A DNA stretch of 64,000 bases from Asterias rubens (lineage: Eukaryota > Echinodermata > Asteroidea > Forcipulatida > Asteriidae). Positions 53,066 through 62,512 of this stretch are shown in pieces. A program made the position numbers and the translations under genes. Under the pieces are notes generated by a model. That model was not told where the DNA came from. It ran no database searches and saw only the letters and a list, made by a program, of their open reading frames with translations. Every line of letters begins with the position of its first letter. Positions within the stretch are counted from its first letter, which is position 1. The DNA is taken from contig NC_047066.1 of the NCBI RefSeq assembly GCF_902459465.1, forward strand, positions 124,001 through 188,000, in the 5' to 3' direction.

Positions 53066-55122
53066 TCTTATATAGCGCATTTCACAATAACCGTATCAAT
53101 GCTCTTTACATTAGTGCCCTGGTCATGGGGCCAATAACATCCCTGTAATGTTTCTTAGCTCCCTTGGGAGTATACAGCCCTGAGCTGCCTGTAAGGCGCT
53201 TGTGGCTTTTTCATACACAATAACAACAATAATAGATGTGTCGATTCCTAACAGTTTATTAGGAGTAATTTATTTTCGATGACTGTTGTTTATTGTTGTT
53301 TAATTTATTGTTCTGTCTATTTTCAGATTGTTATAATATGGATTGTTAGTTTGCAGATGAGATCTCTGTCAATAGTTTATTTTGTATACTGGAAAACTAA
53401 CATAAAGTGCACTCAAAATTATTGTGGTAATGCGCCTTATTTTTGACCGCGCGAGGGCGCTATAAATAGTACTTTTATCACTTCCGGGGGTATACGCGAT
53501 TCGCCCTGCACAGATTAATAGGCGTTCTGTCACTAGTGTTGCGCCGTAGTTTCAATTTGTTTTAGAGGTGGATTATAACGGCTCCTTTAAAAGTCTTATT
53601 GTCCGTGATGGATTAGATGTCTGTGGTGGTAATGTGTTCCAATCTTTAATAACTGTTTTGGGTATGAATGAATATACCCCCGGAAGTGATTGAGTGCGCC
53701 CTCACGCGGTCAAAAATATGGCCCATTGAGTTGATGATGTGCGTTTGTCGAATGGAATTGATACCTTTGTTTTTCTGGATGCACTATAACTGGCCTATCT
53801 ACCAGCGTTGCGAATGATCTTTCTGGTGCTACCGCCATGTCTGTTGTGTCACCCTTGGATTTGACTATCTCTACCACTGTAGATACATCATACATACTAC
53901 TGCCGATTACTGGTGGTTTGATATAAAAGACTCGAGTTGACAACTCTTGCTCTTCGGTAGTACTTTTACTTCGGTCTTGAGGCAAGCTTTATTTTGGGAA
54001 AGTGGATAAAAACGTCAACCGATAAACTCGTTTGTTTTAGTTTCCATATGCTTTAGGTGGGTTATATCTAATGCATTGTGACGTTCTGGCTATTGCTGCA
54101 GAATGCTGATGCAAGTAATATTTTTGGTTGGACAAAAAACATGATGACGGCCGAGTTTGAGCCTGCGACCTCCGGATTAACGTGTCGGGGCTCTAATGTG
54201 ACTGGGATATCTATCCCTATTTTGGCTGTCTACCGATTTTTAGTCTTTGTTCAAGGAAACAGTCTGGAGCCATTCAACCTGATAACACCGTAACTTGCAC
54301 TCGTGCCAAGTTCAATCAACACCTACGATACTATACGTCGTGAGCAACAGGAGAGGATCAACTTTATACATTTAATTACAATTTTACCCATACCAATCAG
54401 TTTCCCTGTATTGTTGGATACCGGTGCATCATAAGTATTCATATTATTATTATTATTATCAGTACTGATTATAATAAATCAAAAAAATAGGAAGTTGACG
54501 CCTTGCAAGAGAAAGCAAATGTTGATGAAATGCTGTGACATTGATATGCCCTAGTATGAACGATTTGAATTAGACGCAAACGAAATACTTACGGATAGTT
54601 TTTTTCTTTACTGACCCTTCGGAAATAAAAACAAATGAGGCCAATTATGCCCAGACAAACGAGTCCCAATAGTAAGCTAACTACACCGATAAGCGTCAGT
54701 AACAACGATTGGGGTAGGCCTATGAAAAGAAAGAAAGAAAAAGAACAAAACTTATAGATCAAGTTATCATCGTGACGTGGCAGATCAAAAATAATGTTCT
54801 CGCTTTCGGTTAGAGATTACAATGCAAAAATTAAAGAATGAAAGCCATAAATTGAGTAGTACTGAGGATGGGGTATTGTTTCCGACTATAATGTTATAGG
54901 CTAGATCGACTGTATCAATTTGTTGATAACATCCTTAAACGTTTTAATTAGCGGCCACATACCAATGTCAGAACCGCCAGTCAGTCACCACTACCACACT
55001 AATACTTTAAACTGTCATTGTTGTGCATAGTTTGTTGGTAGAATCGTTACCTGTTGCTTCCGTTGGTGGTGATGCTGTGTGATCCGTCTGACAGCTTACG
55101 TGAACTAAGTACTCAGCAGCAA
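52677..55122 (-). CDS. Single-pass membrane protein, C-terminal part (four 3' exons, 5' end not found)
   Basis: Four exons join in phase on the minus strand: 55,051-55,122, 54,593-54,719, 53,765-53,986 and 52,677-52,932. They encode a short extracellular stalk (EYLVHVSCQTD, then a Thr/Pro-rich TASPPTEATG), a membrane helix (LLLTLIGVVSLLLGLVCLGI and IGLICFYF), a basic stop-transfer (RRVSKEK) and a cytoplasmic tail of about 165 residues. The tail has several tyrosines; YIKP fits the YxxP pattern bound by Crk/Nck-type SH2 domains. It ends in a tandem duplication. The layout suggests a type I receptor or adhesion protein, but I recognise no family. The exons are supported by GT-AG sites, exact phases and a coherent topology, not by a known homologue. 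The start and ectodomain must lie at or beyond 55,123. Confidence 0.72.
53033..53220. mobile_element. (TAA)n plus short interspersed repeat in membrane-protein intron
   Basis: A run of about nine TAA units is followed by AAATTCTTATATAGCGCATT and CTCTTTACATTAGTGCCCTG, ending in AAGGCGCTTGTGG. It resembles a widespread marine-animal repeat with a simple-repeat head. Family not assigned. Confidence 0.5.
53432..53724. mobile_element. MITE with ~50-bp terminal inverted repeats
   Basis: The left end contains TTTTTGACCGCG-GAGGGCGC and CACTTCCGGGGGTATA. The right end contains the inverses TATACCCCCGGAAGTGATTG and GCGCCCTCACGCGGTCAAAA. It lies in the last intron of the membrane-protein gene, about 40 bp from an exon. 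Confidence 0.8.
53765..53986 (-). CDS. Membrane protein exon: cytoplasmic tail, part 1
   Basis: 222 nt, phase 2 in and out. Encodes LPQDRSKSTTEEQELSTRV, FYIKPPVIGSSMYDVSTVVE and on to VIVHPEKQ. Acceptor ATAAAG, donor GTATCA (weaker). If read through, the frame stops about 36 nt before the MITE at 53,432-53,724. Confidence 0.7.
54593..54719 (-). CDS. Membrane protein exon: transmembrane helix
   Basis: 127 nt, phase 1 in and phase 2 out. Encodes LPQSLLLTLIGVVSLLLGLV then CLGIIGLICFYFRRVSKEKN and Y. Pyrimidine-rich acceptor TTTTCATAG, donor GTAAGT. About 27 uninterrupted hydrophobic residues are followed by RR. Confidence 0.8.
55051..55122 (-). CDS. Membrane protein exon: juxtamembrane stalk
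   Basis: 72 nt, phase 1 in and out. Encodes AAEYLVHVSCQTDHTASPPT and EATG. Acceptor ATTGCAG, donor GTAACG. The EYLVHVSC stretch could be the last strand of an Ig- or FN3-like domain, but that is only a guess. Confidence 0.65.
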
Positions 55123-55838
55123 CTGCAATAATAAATGGATTGAAATAACGTCTTATATAAATCATCATTATCAAGTTAACTATCAATTAAAAATCTGGCG
55201 ATACGACCGGTAAAATTATGTAGTCCAACATCTGCGTCTCGGAATTAAACTGATCCGACGGCTTTCAACCACAGTGCACCCATTCCGCGTAGGCAACAAT
55301 GTTTATTGTCTGAAATGCATATTCTGTCTCAAATTTATTGTAAAGTAAAAAATTATGCTTCGGTTACCCATAAAGCTGTATGACATTGTGTTCAATCATG
55401 GTTCAATGCTCCGTGAGCTAGTTTATGCACGTTGGTGCACGTACGTGTATACCCATGTGTGGGTGTAAAATTTGGGGCTACAATTAGAGTAGTTCCCCAT
55501 CTGTATTTAGTGGTCTGTAAGGCCTTATTGGTGGTGGGTGGAGTCGACGCGCACTATAGTTGGTTGTATTTTAGTGGCGTGGCCTAACCATCGTTGAACT
55601 CTTATACGGGGGACCATTTTTCTATAGATTACACATTTTCAGTCTTTATGGGTAAAATAGGTAGCTGCGTGTAGATAACATAAAGAAGTTTTGTTCCATC
55701 GCCAGCGGCGTAACTAAGCAAGGGTGGCACTTCAGAAGGGCGGATCCAGACCAAATTTTTAGAGGAGCCTATCACAATAATTGAAGGAGCATGCGGAGAG
55801 GAGAGTTAAGCCTTTACTGTTTGTGATGTGTGGACGGT

Positions 55839-56774
55839 CCGGTGTCATGACAAAAACTCTCCGCTGGCAATAAGTGTCCGCTGAGCATGCGCAGTAGACC
55901 CCAGACACTATTTGTCACGTATTACGTGACAAATAGTGTCCGGCCAACAAATAGTGTCCGGCCAACAAATAGTGTCCGGCCAACAAATAGTGTCCGGCCA
56001 ACAAATAGTGTCCGGCCAACAAATAGTGTCCGGCCAACAAATAGTGTCCGGCCAACAAATAGTGTCCGGCCAACAAATAGTTATAGTTATATAATTCAAT
56101 ACAATCAAGAAAGCGTTCATTAAATACAAGCCAATTTATTATTATTAGTATTGGTTTATTAAAAAACAATCAAACTTGGCAGCAGCCAGATGCTGAATTG
56201 CGTGTAAAATTATATGAAAAAAATGAACAAATATATACTGTTTTAAAATTACAGAAAAACGAATTAAGAAATATAAAGATATTTATCTAAGTACAATTTA
56301 AAAACAGGAAATATCCAAAGTATGTCAAGATTAGTATTTTACTATGGTAAAACAGTGCAGGTTTAAACAGTGATTGTCCTAAATATTACGAATTATTTAT
56401 AATAAAATACAACCAAGAAAACGTTTAAGTAAACACAAGTCAAGTTACTAAATAGCTCAAAAGTATTTTTTTGTATTTTACTTGAGTAATTAAAAAGTGC
56501 AGGTTAAAAAGTAAGAATTGTGAAAGTGTTAAAAAAATGATAAATAACACGAATATTTATAATCAAATACAAGCAGGAAAGCGTTACAAAAATGTAAAAC
56601 TAAAAGGTTAAAAAAGAAGCAAGCAAAGCACGCAACGATGATGCACGCTAACCGCGGACACTATTTAGCAAGCTTCCGTAAACAATGTGACGTCATAGAC
56701 GCTTGACCAATCAAACGCAAAATGCTAATGAGCGGACACTTATTGCCAGCGGACAGTTTTTGTCATGACACCGG
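55839..56774. mobile_element. Non-autonomous inverted-repeat element with internal minisatellite
   Basis: Termini CCGGTGTCATGACAAAAACT and the inverse AGTTTTTGTCATGACACCGG are continued by CCGCTGGCAATAAGTGTCCG. They match over 44 bp with one mismatch. CCGG at each end could be target duplication or terminus. The interior has an 18-bp minisatellite (about eight copies at 55,936-56,080) and a long AT-rich non-coding stretch. Confidence 0.8.
55907..56080. repeat. Palindrome plus 18-bp minisatellite
   Basis: A 37-bp palindrome (GACACTATTTGTCACGT, ATT, ACGTGACAAATAGTGTC) leads directly into about eight units of AACAAATAGTGTCCGGCC. The repeated AATAGTGTCCG motif echoes the element's own terminal AATAAGTGTCCGC. 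Confidence 0.9.
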
Positions 56775-57450
56775 TGTGGCGGTTTCAGTTATCCGCCATG
56801 TTCAGTTTTCCGGAAGACGTAGTCGGACATATCAACATGTTGTTCGAACGGTTTTAGCTTTCCGGCGTGTTCAGTTTTCCGGGTGACCTGTCAGATACCG
56901 CCGCGAGTACCCTGGCGAGTAGAGTACTGTAGTTCTCTCAGCAGTGACCCCAAATTGTTTATTTTACGATTCTTTTCTGTGTAGTCACATAATCTCTTGC
57001 CCCATCTTTACATGTATTCATGGGTACAACTTTTCAATTCAATTCAATTCATTAAGGTTTATTAAAAATAGCACAAAATACACGACAGAAGTTAAAAAGA
57101 CTTAAATTGGCGTGTTTACATACATTATTGTAAACAATGACAAAAAACACAGACTTAAAAGAAGAGAAGGAAAGCTCCAGGCATGAATGCACAAAAAAAG
57201 ATAAAAATTCGGCAGGTCACACTCTGCTTGCATAAAAAAAACCTCATACGATCCACGCGTTTGCCGCTAATTGTACTCGACTCGTGGACGCCGCCATGAC
57301 AGCTACCGGAGGGTAACGGATGACTCAATACGGCACTAAAAATGGACTACTTTCGCTTGCTGTGCGCAGGCATCGCATGACGTAATGCTACCGTATTTTG
57401 GTCATTCGGAAAACTGAACACGGCGGAAAGTTGAAACCGCCACACCCCGG
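56771..57450. mobile_element. Second inverted-repeat element abutting the first
   Basis: The left end GGTGTGGCGGTTTCAGTTAT and right end (inverse) GGTGTGGCGGTTTCAACTTT extend into TCCGCC-TGTTCAGTTTTCC. It shares the CCGG junction with the preceding element. A poly-CAATT tract and retroelement-like segment near 57,035-57,230 look like a nested insertion. Confidence 0.75.
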
Positions 57451-57776
57451 GTCCACTTAGGGGGCCCGGGAATTATAGTGCTCTGTGGTGCAATAATATA
57501 ATTTAGAGGCATAATGATGACGATGGGCACTGCATTGGATTTGGCCATTATTCTTAAATTTTCAAAACAAGACACAGTATCAGATTCTTTCAAAATGCAT
57601 GTAGGCCTATTACACAAGGAGTTTCCGATTACATCACCAAAGAGGGGTTGGGCGGTTGATGGTCAGTCATTTTACAATCTGGTAATGATTATCTCACATT
57701 TCCACTGACATCAATAAAAGGAGGGGGGGTGTATGCTCCTTGTTTATAAACGCGAGAGTCTCATACTTCTATGGGG

Positions 57777-58364
57777 CTGGTCATCTCGCCACCTAGCAAG
57801 CTCGCCACCAACAAAGTCGCCCCTGCAAAGTCGCCCCCTAACCGGCTCGCCCCAAGTTGTTACAAAGTCGCCCCCTGACAATGTCGCCCCCAAACAATGT
57901 CGCCCCCCCACTAGCAAAGTCGCCCCTGACAATGTCGCCCCCAGCCAATGTCGCCCCCTAGCAAAGTTGCCCCCAGCAAAGGGTTAGGGTTAGGGTTAGG
58001 GTTAGGGTTAGGGTTAGTCTTAGGGTTAGGGTTAGGGTTAGGGTTAGGGTTAGGGTTAGACCTTCCACAAGCACATTACTTCATACGGAATTTTTATTTC
58101 TGAAAATGTTTTAACTATATTTTTTTACCCTAATTATTGTAGCCTTAATTATTTTCCGAACAGCATCTGGGGGCGACTTTGCTAGGGGGCGACATTGGCT
58201 GGGGCGACATTGTCAGGGGGCGACTTTGCTAGGGGGCGACATTGTATGGGGGCGAACATTGCTAGGGGGCGACTTTGTTTCAACCCGGGGCGAGCTGGGT
58301 AGGGGGCGACTTTGCAGGGGGCGACTTTGTTGAGGGCGAGCTTGTCAGGTGGCGAGATGACCAG
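57777..58364. mobile_element. Inverted-repeat element with telomere-like TTAGGG core, copy A
   Basis: Ends CTGGTCATCTCGCCACCTAG and the inverse GGTGGCGAGATGACCAG. Both arms are built of degenerate units of the type AAAGTCGCCCCCTGACAATG, inverted on the other side. The centre holds about 12 TTAGGG units (57,981-58,059) interrupted once by GTCT, then an AT-rich segment. It encodes no protein. Confidence 0.85.
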
Positions 58365-58380
58365 CATTCCTTCTATGGGG

Positions 58381-58920
58381 CTGGTCATCTCGCCACCTAG
58401 AAAGCTCGCCACCAACAAAGTCGCCCCCTGCAAAGTCGCCCCCTAACCGGCTCGCCCCAAGTTGTTACAAAGTCGCCCCCTGACAATGTCGCCCCCAAAC
58501 AATGTCACCCCCACTAGCAAAGTCGCCCCTGACAATGTCGCCCCCAGCCAATGTCGCCCCCTAGCAAAGTCGCCCCCAGCAAAGGGTTAGGGTTAGGGTT
58601 AGGGTTAGGGTTAGTCTTAGGGTTAGGGTTAGGGTTAGGGTTAGGGTTAGGGTTAGGGTTAGACCTTCCACAAGCACATAATACTTCATACGGAATTTTT
58701 ATTTCTGAAAATGTTTTAACTTTTTTTTTTTACCCTAATTATTGTAGCCTTAATTATTTTCCGAACAGCATCTGGGGGCGACTTTGCTAGGGGGCGACAT
58801 TGTATGGGGCGACATTGCTAGGGGGCGACTTTGTTTCAACCCGGGGCGAGCCGGGTAAGGGGCGACTTTGCAGGGGGCGACTTTGTTGACGGCGAGCTTG
58901 TCAGGTGTCGAGATGACCAG
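58381..58920. mobile_element. Inverted-repeat element with telomere-like TTAGGG core, copy B
   Basis: A near-identical tandem copy of the preceding element, separated by 16 bp (CATTCCTTCTATGGGG). The TTAGGG tract (58,584-58,661) carries the same GTCT interruption. The flanking CTTCTATGGGG occurs before both copies, consistent with tandem duplication. The right end is 58 bp before the POLDIP2 start codon. Confidence 0.85.
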
Positions 58921-58978
58921 CATTCACTCTTATCTTGTGTTGCGTCAACAGAGGGCGCAAGAAGTGAAATAATCAAAC

Positions 58979-59088
58979 ATGGCGACCTGCGTAGGAAGAA
59001 TTGTTGTGCAAGCATCTCAGAGAAATTGTGCCTTTTTAATGGTTTCTGCTCAAAACAAACTAGCAAATAGGAGACAGTTAGCTACAAA
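58979..59088 (+). CDS. POLDIP2: POLDIP2 exon 1
   Basis: ATG at 58,979 in the context AAACATGG, the first ATG after the repeat element. 110 nt, phase 2 out at GTAAGT. Encodes the presumed mitochondrial presequence. Confidence 0.75.
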
Positions 59089-62000
59089 GTAAGTAATAGA
59101 ATAAAGTAAATTATACTTGGGGGAAGAAAAGTCTGTTTTTCGTTATTTTCCGAACCAGAAACGGATAACTTTCCGTATGGCGCCACCACTTTTTCACTAA
59201 TTTTTACAAAAAGGGATATATCAATCAGGTAAATTAGATACTATATTATTTTATTTCGAATGAAAAAGTGGTGGCGCCATACGGAAACTTTTCCGCACTA
59301 AATACCGACAACTCATGACCCCTCACGACAACAATTTATAAATGCACTTTAACAGAACATTTGAACATAAGTCAATCGTCAAATATGTGCACAAGAGTCA
59401 TACCCGAGTCATATGAATCTAAATCATCTTCAAACTTTTGAAAAAATTGTATTTTTAACTGTAAAAAATGTGTTTTTCGGTCGCACTAAATACCGACAAC
59501 TCACGACCCCTCACGACAACTCACGACAACGTTTTTTTAAATGCACTTTAACAGAACATTTGAACATAAGTCAACCGTTAAATATGTGCACAAGAGTCAT
59601 GTGCATCTAAATCATCGGATAACTTTCTGTACGGCGCCACCACTTTTTCACTCATTTTTACAAAAAAGGATATCTCAATGAGGTAAATTAGATGCTATAT
59701 TGTTTCATATCAAATGAAAAAGTTGTGGCGCCATACATAAACTTTTCCAAATCATCTTCAAACTGTTGAAAAAATGGTATTTTTAATTTAACTGTAAAAA
59801 ATGTGTTTTTTTACCCCGAATTTAGGAACGATTGGCAATATTCGCCATAGTGTCGTTCGACGTACTTGGACGATTCTATTATTACACTGCAGGGGGCAGG
59901 GGAAATTTCTGAGGGCTGAGTTGTATTTTTTTTCTTTTTGGTTTTAGCTGGTGTTTTTTTTTTCCTCTTGTTAGTAACTAAGCCGCCACTCTGGAATTCG
60001 AAGTTAAAAGGGGAAGTTTAAATATAATATTTTTTAAACTCCATGAGAGGCACATAAAATGGTAAATAATCGTTTTGCATATTGCACCACCCCTGCGGTG
60101 TAATGGAATCGTCCAAGACCGTCCAAAGACAACATGGCAGATATTTCCGTTCGTTACTAAATTCGGGATAAAAAAATTTAGTAACGAACGGAAATATTCC
60201 CCATGTTGTCGTGTTGTCGTTCGACGTACTTGGACAATTCTATTACACTGCAGGGGGCAAGGGGAAATTTCTGAGGGCCAAGTTGTATTTTTTTCTTTTT
60301 GGTTTTAGCTGCAGCTTTTTCTTTCTTGTAAGTAACTAAACCGCCACTCTGGAATTCGAAGTTAAAAGGGGAGGTTTAAAAAACTTTAAATAAAATATTT
60401 TTAAAACTCCATGAGAGGCACAAAAATTGGTAAATAATCATTTTACATATTGCATCACCCCTGCGGTGTAACGAAATCGTCCGAGTACGTCGAAAGATAA
60501 CATGGCGGATATTTCAGTTCGTTACTAAATTAACACTTTTTTTATCGTTAAAAATACACCTTTTTCAACAGTTTGAAAGTGATTTGGGTGCGTATGACTC
60601 TTGTGCATATATTTAACGGTTGACTTATGTTAAAATGGTATGTTAAAGTGCATTTAAAGTTGTCATGAGGGGTCGTGAGTTAAGTTTTCGGTATTTAGTG
60701 CGACCCTCCCACCGAGGTAGATCCCGGACGGAGATGGCTTTAAAAAAATAATATGTTTTTGTGTGAAAACATGCATGGTGGGAGGTGAGTGAATCACTGA
60801 CAAAAAAACGTTTTCGTACGGCGCTGTAACTTTTCATTCGATATGAAATCATATAGTATCTGATTTAGATATCCATCCCTTTTTGGAAAAATCTCATAAC
60901 TTCGAGTCGACGACCAATTTTGAGCTCAACATCAAGTTTTCACAGGTGTGTTATTTTATTGTGTTGAGATACATCAAGTGAGATTGAGAAGACTAGTCTT
61001 TGACATTTACCAATAGTGTCCAGTGTCTTTATTAAGTTCACACTAACTAATAAAAAATCATTTGAATTTGAGGATTTAACTTTACATACACGATACAGTG
61101 TATCACTACTGACATGACTGAGTTACGTACTGATGGTGATACGGAAAGTACTTTTGTAATAGTTAGTGTGTGAACTCAATAAAGACACTGGACATGCTCG
61201 ACACAATTGGTAATTGTCAAAGACCAGTCTTCTCACTTGATGTCATGTTTCTCAACATATGTATAAAAATAACACACCTGTAGGCTCAATTTGTCGTTGA
61301 AGTTGCGAGATTATAATGAAAGTAAAAACACCCAAGTTGTCACTCGAAGTTAGGTGCTTTCAGATGCTTGATTGCTCTTTTCTCGAAAACTACGTCTCTT
61401 CAGATCAAAGGGAGTCGTTTCTCACAAGGTTTTATACTATAAACCTCGCCCCAATTAGGCAAAAAAATAAAAAATATGATCGTACCTGCCTGCAATCCTT
61501 TTCTGGGGCCGCATCCTTTTTTTTATACTTTTTTATTTTTTCGATTTTTGTAAAAAAATCTAACGCTATGCTCTCAAACATGTGTAATCGTCTGTTTCAT
61601 AAAACAACATTAGTGACTGCCTACCAGATACCAGCAAATCTTTTTAGTGTAATAATCTGAACCTGTTAACACGGGTCCTCATGCAACAAATAGACATAAA
61701 ATAAGTTTGCGGTGTTTCAAACTAAAGAATTTGTGGCCTGTTTGATTTGAAATACTAAGCGGCCATCTTGGAAAAAATAAAAAGGCCCTCATCCTTCCTC
61801 TTTTTTGAAAAATCCAGACGATCAACTGTTTTTATTTTTTTTATTTGGCCTTACTTGTTACCAAGTAAGGTTTTATGCCAATAATTATTTTGAGTAATTA
61901 CTACTAGTGTCCACTGCCTTTAAAAAACAAACAATCTTGACAACCTGCTCGTTTTCAAAGCATGCACGCTTTCTCAAACTAGTCAGACCTGTTCCTTCAA

Positions 62001-62512
62001 TTGTGTAGCAATTGATTGTACCAATATTGTTAAGTGGTTTCAAAAGCCTAGTCTGGTACCAACTCAGTTGTATGTAGCAATCATTATTTCCAAGTGGTCA
62101 TATATGATGGTTAATGGAACCCAACAAAAACCGTAGCTCATTTTTGTGAAGAGCACAGTACTTAAGTCATTTTATGTTTCTTGTCTCATTAGTTTTTTCT
62201 CTTGGAGTCTTGTGTATGGCTGTAAAGTCGAAACGCTCTAAAAGTGAAAAAGTAGAAATATTATTATATATTGTCTCAGAACAAGTTAGTAACTTTGCCT
62301 TTTTTTCATTTTGTTGACTGAATAAACGACACGTCACATGTTTTTTTTTTTCAATTTACAATTGAAACTATTAAAAAGAACTTTATGTGGATGGATAGAT
62401 GATAGAAGTTTAAGATTGATAGCCTGTTTTTGTTGTCATTATTTTCAGAAAATTGTTGACAGTTGGTCGACTTGAATCCCCAAAGCAGCAAGGAAAGTAC
62501 GTCACTGGACAG
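58979..62512 (+). CDS. POLDIP2: POLDIP2 (PDIP38) homologue, exons 1-2 (5' part, continues past window)
   Basis: Two exons join in phase on the plus strand: 58,979-59,088 (36 codons + 2 nt) and 62,449-62,512. The product begins MATCVGRIVVQASQRNCAFL, a basic, Ser/Ala-containing leader lacking acidic residues, typical of a mitochondrial presequence. It runs through RRQLATKKLLTVGRLESPKQ and QGKYVTGQ. The last part matches the family segment VLETVGVFEVPKQNGKYETG preceding the YccV-like domain, which must lie beyond 64,000. POLDIP2 is a mitochondrial and nuclear protein that binds DNA polymerase delta p50 and PCNA and is linked to ClpXP regulation in mitochondria. No further exon was found to 64,000. 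The identification rests on a short conserved segment and fitting splice sites. Confidence 0.78.
59089..62448 (+). other. POLDIP2: POLDIP2 intron 1, dense in nested repeats
   Basis: Contains three copies of an inverted-repeat element with GTATGGCGCCACCACTTTTT ends (59,170-59,285, 59,625-59,735 and a diverged one near 60,810-60,890). Also a duplicated ~300-bp block (about 59,820-60,060 and 60,190-60,420) with GCCGCCACT/CACTGCAGGGGGCA, and TTAA-MITE fragments (below). No gene was seen. Confidence 0.65.
60905..61925. mobile_element. Broken and nested TTAA-type MITE copies
   Basis: 60,905-61,033 is an inverted fragment and 61,180-61,925 a copy with foreign sequence inserted (about 61,455-61,855). 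Between them, 61,030-61,180 is a small element with ATTAAGTTCACACTAACTA and inverted TAGTTAGTGTGTGAACTCAA ends, apparently inserted within the MITE. Confidence 0.65.
62449..62512 (+). CDS. POLDIP2: POLDIP2 exon 2
   Basis: 64 nt, phase 2 in and phase 0 out. Acceptor TTATTTTCAG, donor GTAAAT. Encodes KLLTVGRLESPKQQGKYVTG and Q, conserved with vertebrate POLDIP2. Confidence 0.82.

Larger units (their letters stand above)
55123..57776. other. Region upstream of the membrane-protein stalk exon, mostly repeats
   Basis: The missing ectodomain exons of the membrane protein should begin in this direction. I found none with both splice sites and a coherent frame. From 55,839 onward it is transposable elements. 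A 64-codon plus-strand open frame at 57,514-57,708 has no recognised homology. Confidence 0.5.

Noticed and set aside
55887..56169. Open frames with RPTNSV or LLAGHY hexapeptide repeats on both strands
   Set aside because: Products of the 18-bp minisatellite, open in several frames; no start context or homology.
57514..57708. 64-codon plus-strand open frame (GTALDLAIILKFSKQDTVSD...)
   Set aside because: Superficially protein-like, but no homology recognised, weak acceptor and no matching donor. Also tested on the minus strand as a membrane-protein ectodomain exon without success.
57733..58433. Repeat-rich open frames (SPPDNVAP-type)
   Set aside because: Translations of the GGGGGCGAC-type arms of the telomere-like element; not genes.
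57981..58661. TTAGGG tracts as a true chromosome end or fusion point
   Set aside because: Short, interrupted identically in two tandem copies and enclosed by inverted arms, with ordinary genes on both sides. A repeat-element component is more likely.
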